Assembly: GCF_964026475.1 (NCBI RefSeq)
Contig: NZ_OZ032151.1
Coordinates: 806,001-870,000 of the forward strand
DNA: 64,000 nt
Reading direction: 5' to 3'
From: Candidatus Tisiphia endosymbiont of Nemotelus nigrinus
Lineage (GTDB): Bacteria > Pseudomonadota > Alphaproteobacteria > Rickettsiales > Rickettsiaceae
Shown: positions 9,975-19,420 of the stretch, piece by piece
How positions within the stretch are numbered: the stretch's first letter is position 1
Layout of the letters: each line of letters begins with the position of its first letter
The notes under the pieces: model-generated
The model's database searches: none
Seen by the model: the letters and a program-made list of their open reading frames with translations, nothing else
What the model was told of the DNA's origin: nothing
Program-made: the position numbers and the translations under genes

Positions 9975-11615
9975 CTAAACACCAAACCGTAGGCTAGAGC
10001 TTGCAGACTTAATAAATTCTACAAATAGTGGATGAGGGGCAAATATTCTAGATTTTAACTCTGGATGGAACTGCACTCCTATAAAATATGGATGTTTTAA
10101 CAATTCAACAATTTCAACCATATCATTATCAGATGCATAACCACTAAATATCATATCAGTATTTTGAAATTGTTTTTTAAACATCATATTAAAAGTATAT
10201 CTATGTCTATACCTCTCTGTAATATTTGTTTTTTTATAAATTTTATAAGCAAGTGTATCATTTATAATAGAACACGGATAACTTCCTAATCTCATTGTTC
10301 CACCTACTTGTTGACTGTTTTCTCTATTTTCTATTAAACTACCTCTAATCCATTCTTTCATATTACATATTATATTAGTCCCTTTAATATTAAACTCAGA
10401 AGAAGTAGCATCTTTTATATTTAATACATGTCTTGCATATTCAATTAATGCTAATTGCATGCCTAAACAAATCCCTACAAAAGGTATTTTATTTTCCCTA
10501 ACATACTTAATTGCTAGGATCTTACCTTCCGTATCACGTACTCCAAAACCACCAAGAACTAAAACTCCTGCACTGTCCGCAAGTTTTTCCGTAATGTTTT
10601 CTTCTGTTATTTCACCTGCATCAACCCACTTAATTATTACCTTATACCTATTAGCAACTCCCGCATGCATTAATGATTCAGTTACCGACTTATAAGCATC
10701 TTTAGTTTTCATATATTTTCCGACAATCGCAATGGTAATGTGTGTTTTTAAATTCGAAATTTGTCTAACAATATTATTCCATTTTTTTGTATTAGCTAAA
10801 ATTGTAGGGGCTACTCCAAAATGCTTTAATATCTGTACACATAAATTATCACCTCTATATGCAGTAAGAGCTTTATAAATATTTTTTTGGTCTAATGCCT
10901 GAATTACTCTTTCTTGACTTATATTACAATGAAGAGCTACTTTTTGTTTTATGTCAATAGGAAGAGGTTTTTCTGACCTTAAAAGTAGTATATCTGGTTG
11001 AATACCTGCTCCTCTTAATTCTTTGACAGAATGTTGAGTTGGTTTGGTTTTAAGTTCTTTTGCTACTCTTAAATATGGTACTAAAGTTATGTGAATAAAA
11101 GCTGTATTCTCTTTACCTAGGTCATAACGAATCTGACGGATAGCTTCTAAGAAAGGTTGGGCTTCAATATCTCCTACTGTACCCCCAATTTCACAAATAA
11201 TAAAATCTTCCTTATTAAGATTAGAAGTAATAAATTCCTTTATTAGGTTAGTAACATTAGGTATGACCTGTACTGTTTTGCCAAGGTAGACACCTTGGCG
11301 TTCCCCTAATAATAAATCAGAGTATATTTTACCAGCTGTAACATGATCACGTTTTGTAGTATTAACAGCAGTAAAACGCTCATAATGACCTAGGTCTAAA
11401 TCAGTTTCTGCTCCATCTTCAGTTACAAAAACCTCTCCATGTTCATTAGGTTGCATAGTACCGGAATCAATATTAAAGTAGGGATCAAGTTTTCTTAAAC
11501 GCACCCTATATCCATATTCCTGTAACAAGACACCAATAATCCCACTAGCAACACCTTTACCTAATGAAGAAACTACTCCTCCTGTTATAAAAATAAATTT
11601 TACTAAGTTATGCAT
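9975..11615 (-). CDS. pyrG: CTP synthase
   Basis: 546 aa, the normal length of the family (E. coli about 545). It makes CTP from UTP, ATP and glutamine in the cytoplasm. The N-terminal synthetase domain starts KFIFITGGVVSSLGKG (P-loop) and has KLDPYFNIDSGTMQPNEHGEVF, CEIGGTVGDIE and the KTKPTQHSV segment. The C-terminal class I glutamine amidotransferase domain has the nucleophile Cys near residue 380 (GICLGMQ) and the His-Glu pair near 515 (FHPEL). No truncation is seen. It is the only clear chromosomal housekeeping gene in the window and separates two IS-rich stretches, so the element DNA is inserted beside a core gene. The unusual tail SSSLRFGV may reflect downstream IS DNA. Confidence 0.98.
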   Translation of the reverse strand: MHNLVKFIFITGGVVSSLGKGVASGIIGVLLQEYGYRVRLRKLDPYFNIDSGTMQPNEHGEVFVTEDGAETDLDLGHYERFTAVNTTKRDHVTAGKIYSDLLLGERQGVYLGKTVQVIPNVTNLIKEFITSNLNKEDFIICEIGGTVGDIEAQPFLEAIRQIRYDLGKENTAFIHITLVPYLRVAKELKTKPTQHSVKELRGAGIQPDILLLRSEKPLPIDIKQKVALHCNISQERVIQALDQKNIYKALTAYRGDNLCVQILKHFGVAPTILANTKKWNNIVRQISNLKTHITIAIVGKYMKTKDAYKSVTESLMHAGVANRYKVIIKWVDAGEITEENITEKLADSAGVLVLGGFGVRDTEGKILAIKYVRENKIPFVGICLGMQLALIEYARHVLNIKDATSSEFNIKGTNIICNMKEWIRGSLIENRENSQQVGGTMRLGSYPCSIINDTLAYKIYKKTNITERYRHRYTFNMMFKKQFQNTDMIFSGYASDNDMVEIVELLKHPYFIGVQFHPELKSRIFAPHPLFVEFIKSASSSLRFGV

Positions 11616-11878
11616 TAAATAATTACTGACCTAAGCTAAAGTTATACTTGACCATTGAAAAGACAAGTACGATTATTGGTTCTTCAAGTTATAATTTACG
11701 CTACTATAGGAATAGTATATTGTTGCATTATTAAAGTTATAATAATTTTAAATAAGAAAAAGAGGAAATGGTTGCTCTTAGTATCTTTAATATATAAAAT
11801 CATTGTAATAACTAATATCGGATTTAGTCTCTACTTGCTTTATTACCCAATAGATAAGGTCGTATGAGATGAATGGCT

Positions 11879-11931
11879 TATGTATAGTTTGAAGCTAGAG
11901 GAGAAATTCCTCTAGCTTCAAACTATACATA
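11879..11931. terminator. Long perfect hairpin, possible bidirectional terminator or palindromic repeat
   Basis: A 24-bp arm at 11879-11902 is perfectly complementary to 11908-11931, with a 5-nt loop GAAAT. It lies 10 bases after the stop of the minus-strand gene 11942-12475. There is no T-run on either side, so a classic intrinsic terminator is not certain; the length and perfection also suit a palindromic repeat. Confidence 0.55.
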
Positions 11932-11941
11932 TTATGATGCC

Positions 11942-12475
11942 TTATAAAGTATCTACCATACTACCACTTGCCCCATCATCTCCCATAGTAGTAACTGCTT
12001 TTGATGGTTCATGGCAGACAATTAATAGAGCTTGATCTACTATTTCTGATATCTTAGATTTGTAAGATTCATCTGTTAATTCTTGATATTTAGTACGTAA
12101 TAATTTATTAAGGTCACTATGTATAGCATTTCCATCTTCTCTTACGCATCTATATTTTTGTGCTTCTATTATAGCGTTTGCTAAAACTCTACACTCATTT
12201 AGCTTTAATTTCTGATTATTACTAAACTTTTCATGATCAATAGCATTAATAAGCGTAGATAACCTATCAAATTTATTTTCAGCAATATACTTTATAATTA
12301 ATGACTTTTCTGCTTCATAAAATGCGATTTTTGACTGAGCGTTTGTGTTGGAATTATCATTAATTAGATTTTCTTCTACCCATTGAGTAATAGGCTCAGG
12401 GTTATTAAGAATGCTATGAATAAAAAATCTCGAATGATTTTCCTCTAAAACCATTTGTAAGTTACTTTTAGGCAT
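11942..12475 (-). CDS. Hypothetical protein, 177 aa
   Basis: Intact minus-strand gene starting MPKSNLQMVLEEN, preceded by a GGAG-type ribosome site (rc of about 12480-12486). Predicted mostly helical and soluble, with no signal peptide, no membrane segment and no family I recognise. It ends just before the 24-bp hairpin at 11879-11931. The neighbouring decayed gene at 12558-14287 is similar in style (Asn/Lys/Ile-rich helices, low-complexity Ser N terminus) and could belong to the same accessory unit; this is only a positional hint. Confidence 0.65.
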   Translation of the reverse strand: MPKSNLQMVLEENHSRFFIHSILNNPEPITQWVEENLINDNSNTNAQSKIAFYEAEKSLIIKYIAENKFDRLSTLINAIDHEKFSNNQKLKLNECRVLANAIIEAQKYRCVREDGNAIHSDLNKLLRTKYQELTDESYKSKISEIVDQALLIVCHEPSKAVTTMGDDGASGSMVDTL

Positions 12476-12557
12476 ACAATGTTCTCCTGTAATTTGTTGA
12501 TATGAAATATATTATACCTTTTAATTTAATAACTATTGATGCAATTACGTTACAAGC

Positions 12558-14287
12558 TTAGGTTAATTCATAATTATCTATCATAGGTTCAGATGCACCA
12601 GTTATATTAATAGACTCATTATATTTTACATACTCACTATTAATTTGTTCTTTCCACTGGTTATCCAAAGTTATTGTTTTCCCATGACAATCTTTAGTGT
12701 TTTTATAATCATTTTGTACTAATTTTAGAAATGCATTGAATATTTCTTTCATCCCTTCTTGACTATCATTTATTGTACATCCTGTTTTTAACCCTTTAAA
12801 AGGTATTAGTGAAATTATTATATGAGTAATAACTTTTTTTGTAGTATGTCTTTTATAGTGTTATTATCCATGTTTGAACGAAATATTGCATTATCATTGT
12901 AACCTTTTCTAGAATTATATTGTAATTCTCTATACAGTTTTCCTTCTTGTATTGAATATTTTGCTGTTGTTGTTCCACTGGCGGAAGGATATACTGCAAT
13001 AGTATTATGAGCTTCACCTTTTTGTCTAGGTGCCAATACTTTTGTTTCTAACGGTTTAAAATCAAACACTGAGTATAGATGCTTTGCAACATGAAATTGA
13101 AAAATATTATGTAAATTATTATCAAAATCAATTTTTGTATTATATTGGGAATTAGTAGGGCTTACACCTCCTATTTTAACATTAAAATTATATTTAGTAT
13201 TATATTGATCTTGATATTTATGCATTTCTTCTGTTATGTGGTGAATATTTAGTTTCCTAGATATTAAGGAATTTATAATATCTAATGCTTTCACTGCTCT
13301 TTTAACTATTGATCCCTCATTGTTTACAATTCTAATACGCTCATCATATTGTAGGACGGGATATTTAGTAATTTCAGTGTGAGACTTTATAGTATATTCC
13401 TGCTGTTCTAATTTTAATGTTGCTGCTTTTTTTGCATCATCTTTATTTTTATATACACGTATCTCTTCCAATAAAGAATTACCTTCGTCAGGGAAAGCAG
13501 CATACTTATCCTGATTAAATAAAGTTAATATTATTCTTGCAATTCCTTCACAAGTCATTGTTATAGTATTAAGGTCATTTGCATCCAGTATTACTTCAGT
13601 GAGGTATCTTATACCATAAGTGATATATTTGCTAAATTTAGAACTAAAATCTGTCTTAGCTTTATCTTTTTCGTTTTGAGAAAAATCATTACAATTTATA
13701 AATTGTGTTATAAGGGCATCGTCATATATTAAGTAATATTCTCTACTAGTAGTAGATAGTTTAAATATTTATTGTTCTTCAATTTGCAATGTGGAGTTAG
13801 CAACTAGTTTAGAATGTTGCTCAGTAGTTAAACATATTCCGTCTTTAGTGCTGATTATAGGCTTAATAGCTTCTAGTATATTTTCCATATAAGCCATGTA
13901 GTCACTTTGCTCTTTCTTTGCTACAACCATTTCCTTAATAGCTTTTTCTATGAAAGCATATGGAGTCACATGTCGCATTTGTTTTGTTGAACTTCCTAGT
14001 AGTTTAGGACGTCCTACTATTAAGATTTGATTATCGTTTATATCTTCATTAATTATGATATCTACTAACGCATCTTGACTCATATCTATTTTAAAGAGAT
14101 GTTCTAAAAACTTATAAATATAAGATTTATGTTTTTTTGTAACAAGTAAAGGATTTATAGGTGTGGAGTGAAATACTTCAGCACTGCTACTACTAGGTAA
14201 GTTGGTTGATGAACTAGAAGATTGAGTGGAGATAATGCTTTGCTGACTTATAATATTACTAGATTCTTTTTTGCTTTTTCTATCCAT
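12558..14287 (-). pseudogene. Unknown ~576-codon gene broken by one stop and one frameshift
   Basis: Three pieces (14287-13769, 13558-12818, 12752-12558) are remains of one gene. The first ends at TAA (13769-13771), and the same frame is then open for about 70 codons into the second piece with no other stop (IFKLSTTSREYYLIYDDAL...). The second piece loses frame at a coding-strand A7 run near 12830, and the next frame continues KVITHIIISLIPFKG... into the third piece; adding one A restores it. The N terminus has a Ser-rich low-complexity stretch (residues 15-35). The middle has Tyr/Asn-rich sequence. No signal peptide or TM segment, and no family recognised. Lineage-specific effector is possible but unproven. 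Confidence 0.6.
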
Positions 14288-14782
14288 AATTTTGTGTTTG
14301 TGTTAAATATAATTCCATATAAAGGTTCACGACGGGTATGTTAACATGTTTTATTTTGGAAAGCAACAAATTTTATAATTTAATTTAAATTAATTAACTA
14401 TTTATGATTAGTTATGCTTTATGAGTATATGGCTGGATACTCTTAAATTAATAATACTTGGGGTATCAGTAATATTTCTGTTATTATTATAAATAGTTAG
14501 AGGTTGTCCGCAAACTAAAATTAAGGTATGATGAAGTGAACAAAGTATTATTAGTAAGAAGTATAAAAGAATGAGCAGAAAAAATTATCCAACAGATTTA
14601 ACAGATGAAGAATGGTTAAGGATAGAGGGGTTGTTTCAAGTATCGTATGTAAAGGGAGGTAGACCTTTAAAACATAGCAAAAGAGAGATTTTGAATGCAT
14701 TTTTATGTATTACGTACTGGGTGTCAGTGGAGATATATGCCGCATGACTTTCCAATTTGGAAGACAGTATATACTGCTCGTA

Positions 14783-15876
14783 AATGAAGGGTTGCAAAGA
14801 TAGGAGAGATATTGTAGAGTTTAGGACATTATGAGTAAGAATGTATTGACAGAAGAACAAAGAGAAAAGTTGAAGGAACGTCATAAGACAGAACGAGACG
14901 GACGCATACGTGATCGTATTAAGGCAGTTTTGATGTATGACGATGGGTATAGTAATGTAGAGATTGCTAAGGTACTACTCTTGAGCCACGAATCGATAAG
15001 AAAACATATTGTTGATTATCAAAAAGCCAATAAGCTTGATACCAACAATGGAGGTAGCACAAGCAAATTAAGTGATGGTGAGAGGGAAGAATTAGCGAGT
15101 CACCTAGAAGCAAATAATTATGTTTATGCTAAAGATATCATGCATCACATTTAGAACAAATATGGGGTAACATATACGATAACGGGAGTAACAAAATTAC
15201 TATACAAATTGGGTTTTGTTTACAAGAAGCCGAAAATAGTACCGGCTAAGCTGGATTTTGACAAGCAAGAATTATTTAAGTTAAACTACAGTTTACTAAA
15301 AGGGAATCTCAGAGATAAGGAAGCCATATATTTTATGGATGGTGTTCATCCTCAGTATCAAGCAAGGGCAAGGTGCGGTTGGATAAGAAAGAAGCAAGAT
15401 AAGACCTTACCAACATTCAGTGGCTGGAGAAGAAAGCACATGATTGGTGCTATTAATCTAGCTGATTTACAGTTAGTAAGGACAGAGAACCCCAAAATAA
15501 ATGGGGAGCAGATAGTTAATTTTCTACAGAGATTGGAAGAGGAGAATAGTGACAAGGAAAGAATATATTTAATCTGTGACAATGCTAGTTACCACAAATC
15601 CAAGAAAGTTAAAGAATACCTAGTAAATAGTAAAATAGAGCTAGTATTTTTGCCACCATATAGTCCAAATCTTAACCCAATTGAGAGATTATGGAAGTTT
15701 ATGCATAGTATTACAACTAATAATAAATTTTATCATAATTTTGAACAATTTTCGGAAGCAATAAACAAATTTTTCAGCAACATCGCCGATTATAAAGATA
15801 GGTTACGTACCTTAATAAACGATAATTTCCAAACTATTACCGTTAACCATTTCTGCAACTCTTCAGGTTAATTGAG
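14783..15876 (+). mobile_element. IS630-family element inside the IS5 transposase
   Basis: Ends are related inverted repeats, TGAAGGGTTGCAAAGAT on the left and the complement of ATTTCTGCAACTCTTCA on the right. The host IS5 coding sequence resumes at about 15877, giving a TA target duplication as expected for IS630. The exact ends are uncertain by a few bases because the left end seems slightly eroded. Confidence 0.7.
14831..15871 (+). pseudogene. IS630-family transposase with an in-frame amber stop
   Basis: N-terminal helix-turn-helix part from ATG 14831 (KAVLMYDDGYSNVEIAKVL) and C-terminal DDE part with YFMDGVHPQ (Asp), LICDNASYHKS (Asp) and PYSPNLNPIERLWKF (Glu). The two are in one continuous frame, interrupted only by TAG at about 15152 (HHI stop NKYGV). 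Total about 346 codons, the normal IS630 size. Apart from this stop it looks intact. Confidence 0.85.
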
Positions 15877-16559
15877 TATATGAACAATTTAGAAGATGGA
15901 AGAAGCAAGGTGTATTTGAACGTATGAACCATGAACTTATCAAGGATGTTAGACGAAAATTAGGTAGAAATGAATATCCTAGTGCTTGCATAATAGATAG
16001 TCAGTCTGTCAAGACAACAGAAAAAGGGGAGCTAAAGGTTATGATGGAGCTAAGAAAATTAAGGGCAGAAAGAGGCATATTATTACCGATACACAAGGCT
16101 TGGTGTTAGGTTGTTATGTCGGTTCTGCGAATGAGAATGATCGATACGGAGCTACAGTGCTACTCAGTAACATGCAAAAAGAGTACACTACTATTAAACA
16201 AATGTGGGCTGATATGGGGTATCAGTCTAAAGATTTAAAGGGTCTCATTAAGGAAAAGTATAACATAGATTTAGAAATTGTTAAACGACCAGTGTGCAGA
16301 TTTTGGATACCAAAAAGTACACCACTAGAACTATTGCCAACAAGGGAAGTTGGGTTTAAAGTACAGCCAAGGCGATGGGTTGTTGAGAGAATCTTTGCTT
16401 GGATAAATAGAAATAGAAGGCTCTCCAAGGAATATGATTTTCTTACTGATTCTAGTGAAAATATAATTTTTTTGGCTATGAGTCGATTACTTCTTCGTAG
16501 GATTACTTCTATTACTTAGTTTGCGGACAAGCTCTAAATATACTAGTTTAATTGAAAAA

Positions 16560-16691
16560 ATGGCTGATAATAGAACAAAAATACTTTTTTATTTAACTTA
16601 CTCTGATGCTTATTTTGCCAATGGAGATTACAATAAAGCTAAACAGCAGGCAGAAGAACTGAATCTAGAGAAGGAATTAGATAATATTTAA
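16560..16691 (+). CDS. Short TPR-like ORF or gene remnant, 43 aa
   Basis: ATG at 16560, stop TAA at 16689-16691. The peptide contains DAYFANGDYNKAKQQAEEL, a single TPR-like helix pair. It starts just after the right end of the IS5 element, so it may be the 3' remnant of a larger TPR gene whose 5' part was displaced. Weak as an independent gene. Confidence 0.3.
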   Translation: MADNRTKILFYLTYSDAYFANGDYNKAKQQAEELNLEKELDNI

Positions 16692-16775
16692 TATTTACAA
16701 CAAAGAAAAAACTATTAAAGCCTTATTACAAAAAAGTTAACTAAATTTTACTATAACTATTTATTCCCTAACTAT

Positions 16776-17003
16776 AACAATAATTTTACCCACTGTCTCC
16801 GTTTTGCCGCAGACTTATCGAATTTTATAAAAAAACACCTAGTACTAAAACTTCTCTAGACTCTGTTAGTGATGAGGGTAATATATTAGTAATGACTCAC
16901 GTGGTGTGGTGTCAATCACCGAGGTTAGAAGCAAAGAATCGGAAAATTTTTAAATCTAACCTCAGTGTCCATTTTTATAGATAAAAAATAGGGAGTAATT
17001 ACA
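16776..17003 (+). promoter_or_regulatory. Conserved hairpin leader 1, upstream of the disrupted LRR gene
   Basis: About 230 bp shared in outline with the stretches upstream of 57563 and 59265: a CACTGTCTC block near 16798, an AATTTTATAAAAAAA run, a GTGTGGTGT block at about 16901-16911, then a hairpin with 8-bp arms GAGGTTAG (16921-16928) and CTAACCTC (16956-16963) about 40 bases before the ATG. Conservation of a hairpin and its spacing before three genes suggests a promoter plus RNA leader. It has no T-run directly after the stem. Confidence 0.6.
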
Positions 17004-17032
17004 ATGGAGACCGATATTAAAGATCAACAACA
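17004..17032 (+). pseudogene. LRR gene, 5' exon (first 9-10 codons)
   Basis: ATG at 17004 followed by METDIKDQQQ, which matches in style the N terminus of the intact LRR gene at 59265 (MTSDVRNQQQ) and of the 86-aa gene at 57563 (MTNNDQNQQK), and sits behind the same leader. Coding stops after 29 nt where group II intron 2 begins (GTGTGCCACG at 17033). The rest of the gene resumes at about 22258. Confidence 0.65.
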
Positions 17033-17379
17033 GTGTGCCACGAAGTGCAAATAAACTAGCTGTTGAAAGAACAGCCCTAGAAGTGTCGACCTAACATACT
17101 AAGTATCGAGTCTTGAGTGGATTATAGTAATATAATCGGCTAAGCGTAGACAGAGATGTTATAGGCTGTAAGCCGGAAAGGGTTGAAGTGATTGAGCCTC
17201 GGTAAATTTTTTTTTCGAGATCGCAGACTGTTTTGTTGTACAGGAAAGCAATATCACAAATATCATAAATAGGCAGATAAATGTGAGGTCTCCGGGGTCT
17301 GAGAACATAACAGAAAATACAAGCTGCTCTATTACTTAAGCGACATGGATATAAACCATTACCGTCAAGGAGGATATAT

Positions 17380-18516
17380 GTGTCTAAGAAGCAACAAGGA
17401 AAATTTAGACCAATTTCGATCCCAACTATGAGAGATAAAGCAATGCAAGCCCTGTGGCACATAGCTTTACTACCAATAGCAGAAGAAAGAGCTGACTTAA
17501 ATTCCTACGGCTTCAGACCGAAAAGATCCACGAAAGATGCAAGTGAACAATGCTTTACTGTACTATCTAGAAAGCGATCTGCTGAATGGATTTTTGAGGG
17601 AGACATACATGCCTGCTTCGATAAAATCTCACATCAATGGCTACTAGAAAATATTCCTATGGATAAACAAATCCTTAGGAAATTTCTAAAAGCTGGATTT
17701 ATGGAAAAGCAAAGGTTATATCCCACAGAGCTTGGAACTGGTCAAGGAAGTATTATTTCGCCAACTTTAGCATTGATGGCATTATCTGGAATCGAACAGA
17801 AAATCAGAAGCAGCAATATAAGAATGAGAGCCAAAGAAAAGATCAACTTTATCTCTTATGCGGATGATTTTGTTATTACAGGAAGTTCACCTGAAGTGCT
17901 GAAAGAAAAGGTAATACCAATTGTAACAGAATTCCTAGCAGAAAGAGGATTAGAGCTATCGCAAGAGAAATCTAAAATAACCCACATCGACGAAGGCTTT
18001 AATTTTTTAGGTTTTAATGTACGTAAGTATAAAGGGAAACTATTAATAAAACCTGCAAAGGAAAATATTAAAGAATTTCTAAAGGACATTAGGAGTAAAA
18101 TTAAAGATAATTATTCAGCAAAGACAGAAGATTTGATAAACCTATTAAACCCTAAAATAAGGGGATGGGCTAATTATTTTCGTAATGCTGTGTCGTCTAG
18201 GGCTTTTTCATATGTGGATTACATGGTTTATACAATACTTAAGTCTTGGATATTACGAAGACACCCTAATAAAAGTAAATCTTGGACTACTAAGAAATAC
18301 TACATTAGACGTGGGCTAAATAATTGGAATTTTCATGCTATAGTTAAAGATAAGAAAGGAAATAAAATTCCTCTCTACCTATACAAAGCAAGTGAAACTT
18401 CTATAAGACGGCACATTAAAATCAGGAGTGAAGTAAGTCCATTTAATCCTAAGTTTAAAGATTACTTTAAATACAGAGATAAGACGGACAATATTAGGTT
18501 CTGTGAAGTTTTCTAA
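17380..18516 (+). pseudogene. ltrA: Group II intron reverse transcriptase/maturase, truncated at both ends
   Basis: Starts at a GTG (17380) inside RT domain 1-2 (KPLPSRRIYVSKKQQGKFRPISIPTMRDKAMQ reads from about 17320); the usual ~70-100 N-terminal residues are missing, suggesting a deletion between intron domain I and the ORF. It has YGFRPKRSTKDA, GDIHACFDKISH, the catalytic ISYADDFVITG near 17850, and a maturase domain (LNPKIRGWANYFR). There is no HNH domain, unlike intron 1. At 18496 an IS5-family element cuts off the last ~28 codons; on the far side of the IS the frame resumes RLTVDNLSPELS and ends at the TGA overlapping domain V. Confidence 0.85.
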
Positions 18517-19352
18517 CGAAGCCATATAAAAGCTCCAACAAATTGCAAAAAAGACAAGAAAGCAGTAGCAGTTTTATCAAATCTCGAAAAAATTCGTCTA
18601 AAATGTTTAATTTTACCAAAAAAACATTCGATCGAATGACGTTCTTTATAGATATGTTTATCGTACTCCCTTTGCTGTTTTCGGTTCTTTTTTGATGGAA
18701 TAACAGCTATACAATTTTGCTCTTCAAGCTGCTCAATAAAAGCATTGCTATCATATGCCTTATCGGCAAGGAGCATAGTATTTTTAATATCTTTAACCAA
18801 TGAGTTGGCTTGTGTAATGTCATGTCTTTGACCTGCAGTTAAAATAAACTTTAAAGGATTACCAAGAGCGTCAACTAAGGCATGGATTTTAGTAGTAAAA
18901 CCTCCTTTACTACGCCCTAAAGCTTCTTGATCTTGGCTATCTTTTTTATAACCTGCTGAGCATGCATGGGCACGAACTATAGTAGCGTCAATCATTGTTG
19001 ATTCCATGTCAGGATTAGCTTGTACTTGCTCAAACAAATCGGTCCATATTCCTTTATTAGACCAAGTTTTAAACCTCATATGCACTGCTCGCCATGAACC
19101 ATAAACACTCGGTAACAACCGCCATTGGCATCCTGAACGTGTTATGTACCATATTGCTTCAATAAATCGTCTAAGCTTATCCTCATTTCTTGTTTTTATA
19201 TCTTTTCTTTTTCTTAATATTTCAATAATTTGTTGCCATTCTCTGATTTTTATATGATAATTCATTCCGGTAGTGTTTTTGATTGTCTAAAATAGAAAAT
19301 ACACTACCTCTCCTTCTTTTTAATTTATTTTTTTACAAAACTTCACAGAACC
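18497..19352 (-). mobile_element. IS5-family element (856 bp), copy 1
   Basis: Inverted repeats GGTTCTGTGAAGTTTT at 18497 and AAAACTTCACAGAACC ending at 19352, flanked by TA on each side. Identical in length, and apparently in sequence, to 54103-54958, so it has moved recently. Here it sits at the 3' end of the group II maturase. Confidence 0.93.
18513..19265 (-). CDS. IS5-family transposase (copy 1)
   Basis: 250-aa DDE transposase in one frame. N terminus MNYHIKIREWQQIIEILRKR, then the DUF4096-type segment FIEAIWYITRSGCQWRLLP, and catalytic residues in STMIDATIVRAHACSAG (Asp), LLADKAYDSN (Asp) and ERHSIECFFGKIKHFRRI (Glu). The protein is the same as that encoded at 54119-54871. It is intact and probably active. 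Confidence 0.95.
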   Translation of the reverse strand: MNYHIKIREWQQIIEILRKRKDIKTRNEDKLRRFIEAIWYITRSGCQWRLLPSVYGSWRAVHMRFKTWSNKGIWTDLFEQVQANPDMESTMIDATIVRAHACSAGYKKDSQDQEALGRSKGGFTTKIHALVDALGNPLKFILTAGQRHDITQANSLVKDIKNTMLLADKAYDSNAFIEQLEEQNCIAVIPSKKNRKQQREYDKHIYKERHSIECFFGKIKHFRRIFSRFDKTATAFLSFLQFVGAFIWLR

Positions 19353-19420
19353 TAGACTAACAGTGGATAATCTTAGTCCTGAGTTGAGTATAAGACTGCT
19401 GGGTGGCAATGCTGCCTTAC

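Larger units (their letters stand above)
14571..16519 (+). pseudogene. IS5-family transposase, fragmented
   Basis: Pieces of one DDE transposase: N terminus from ATG 14571 (MSRKNYPTDLTDEEW...), a frameshifted stretch ([22 protein letters not shown]), then after the IS630 insertion YEQFRRWKKQGVFERMNHELIKD..., IIDSQSVKTTEKG (first Asp) and, in another frame from about 16100, VLGCYVGSANENDR, ADMGYQS (second Asp) and WVVERIFAWINRNRRLSKEYDF (Glu). At least two frameshifts besides the insertion make it inactive. Confidence 0.85.
14500..16534 (+). mobile_element. IS5-family (IS427-like) element, degraded, interrupted by IS630
   Basis: Terminal inverted repeats GAGGTTGTCCGCAAACTA (14500-14517) and its near-exact complement TAGTTTGCGGACAAGCTC (16517-16534), one mismatch, flanked by TA on both sides. 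It contains a broken IS5 transposase and an IS630-family element. Confidence 0.85.

Noticed and set aside
9794..9985. Minus-strand 63-aa ORF overlapping the pyrG 3' end
   Set aside because: Overlaps the conserved pyrG end and looks like translated mobile-element DNA; no support as a gene.
11655..11867. Plus-strand 70-aa hydrophobic ORF upstream of pyrG
   Set aside because: Composition is what very AT-rich non-coding DNA gives by chance (Ile/Leu/Lys/Tyr), with no ribosome site and no recognisable family. A small membrane protein cannot be excluded.
17091..17462. Minus-strand ORF in the 5' part of group II intron 2
   Set aside because: It lies across the structured intron RNA and the RT gene on the opposite strand; no homology features.
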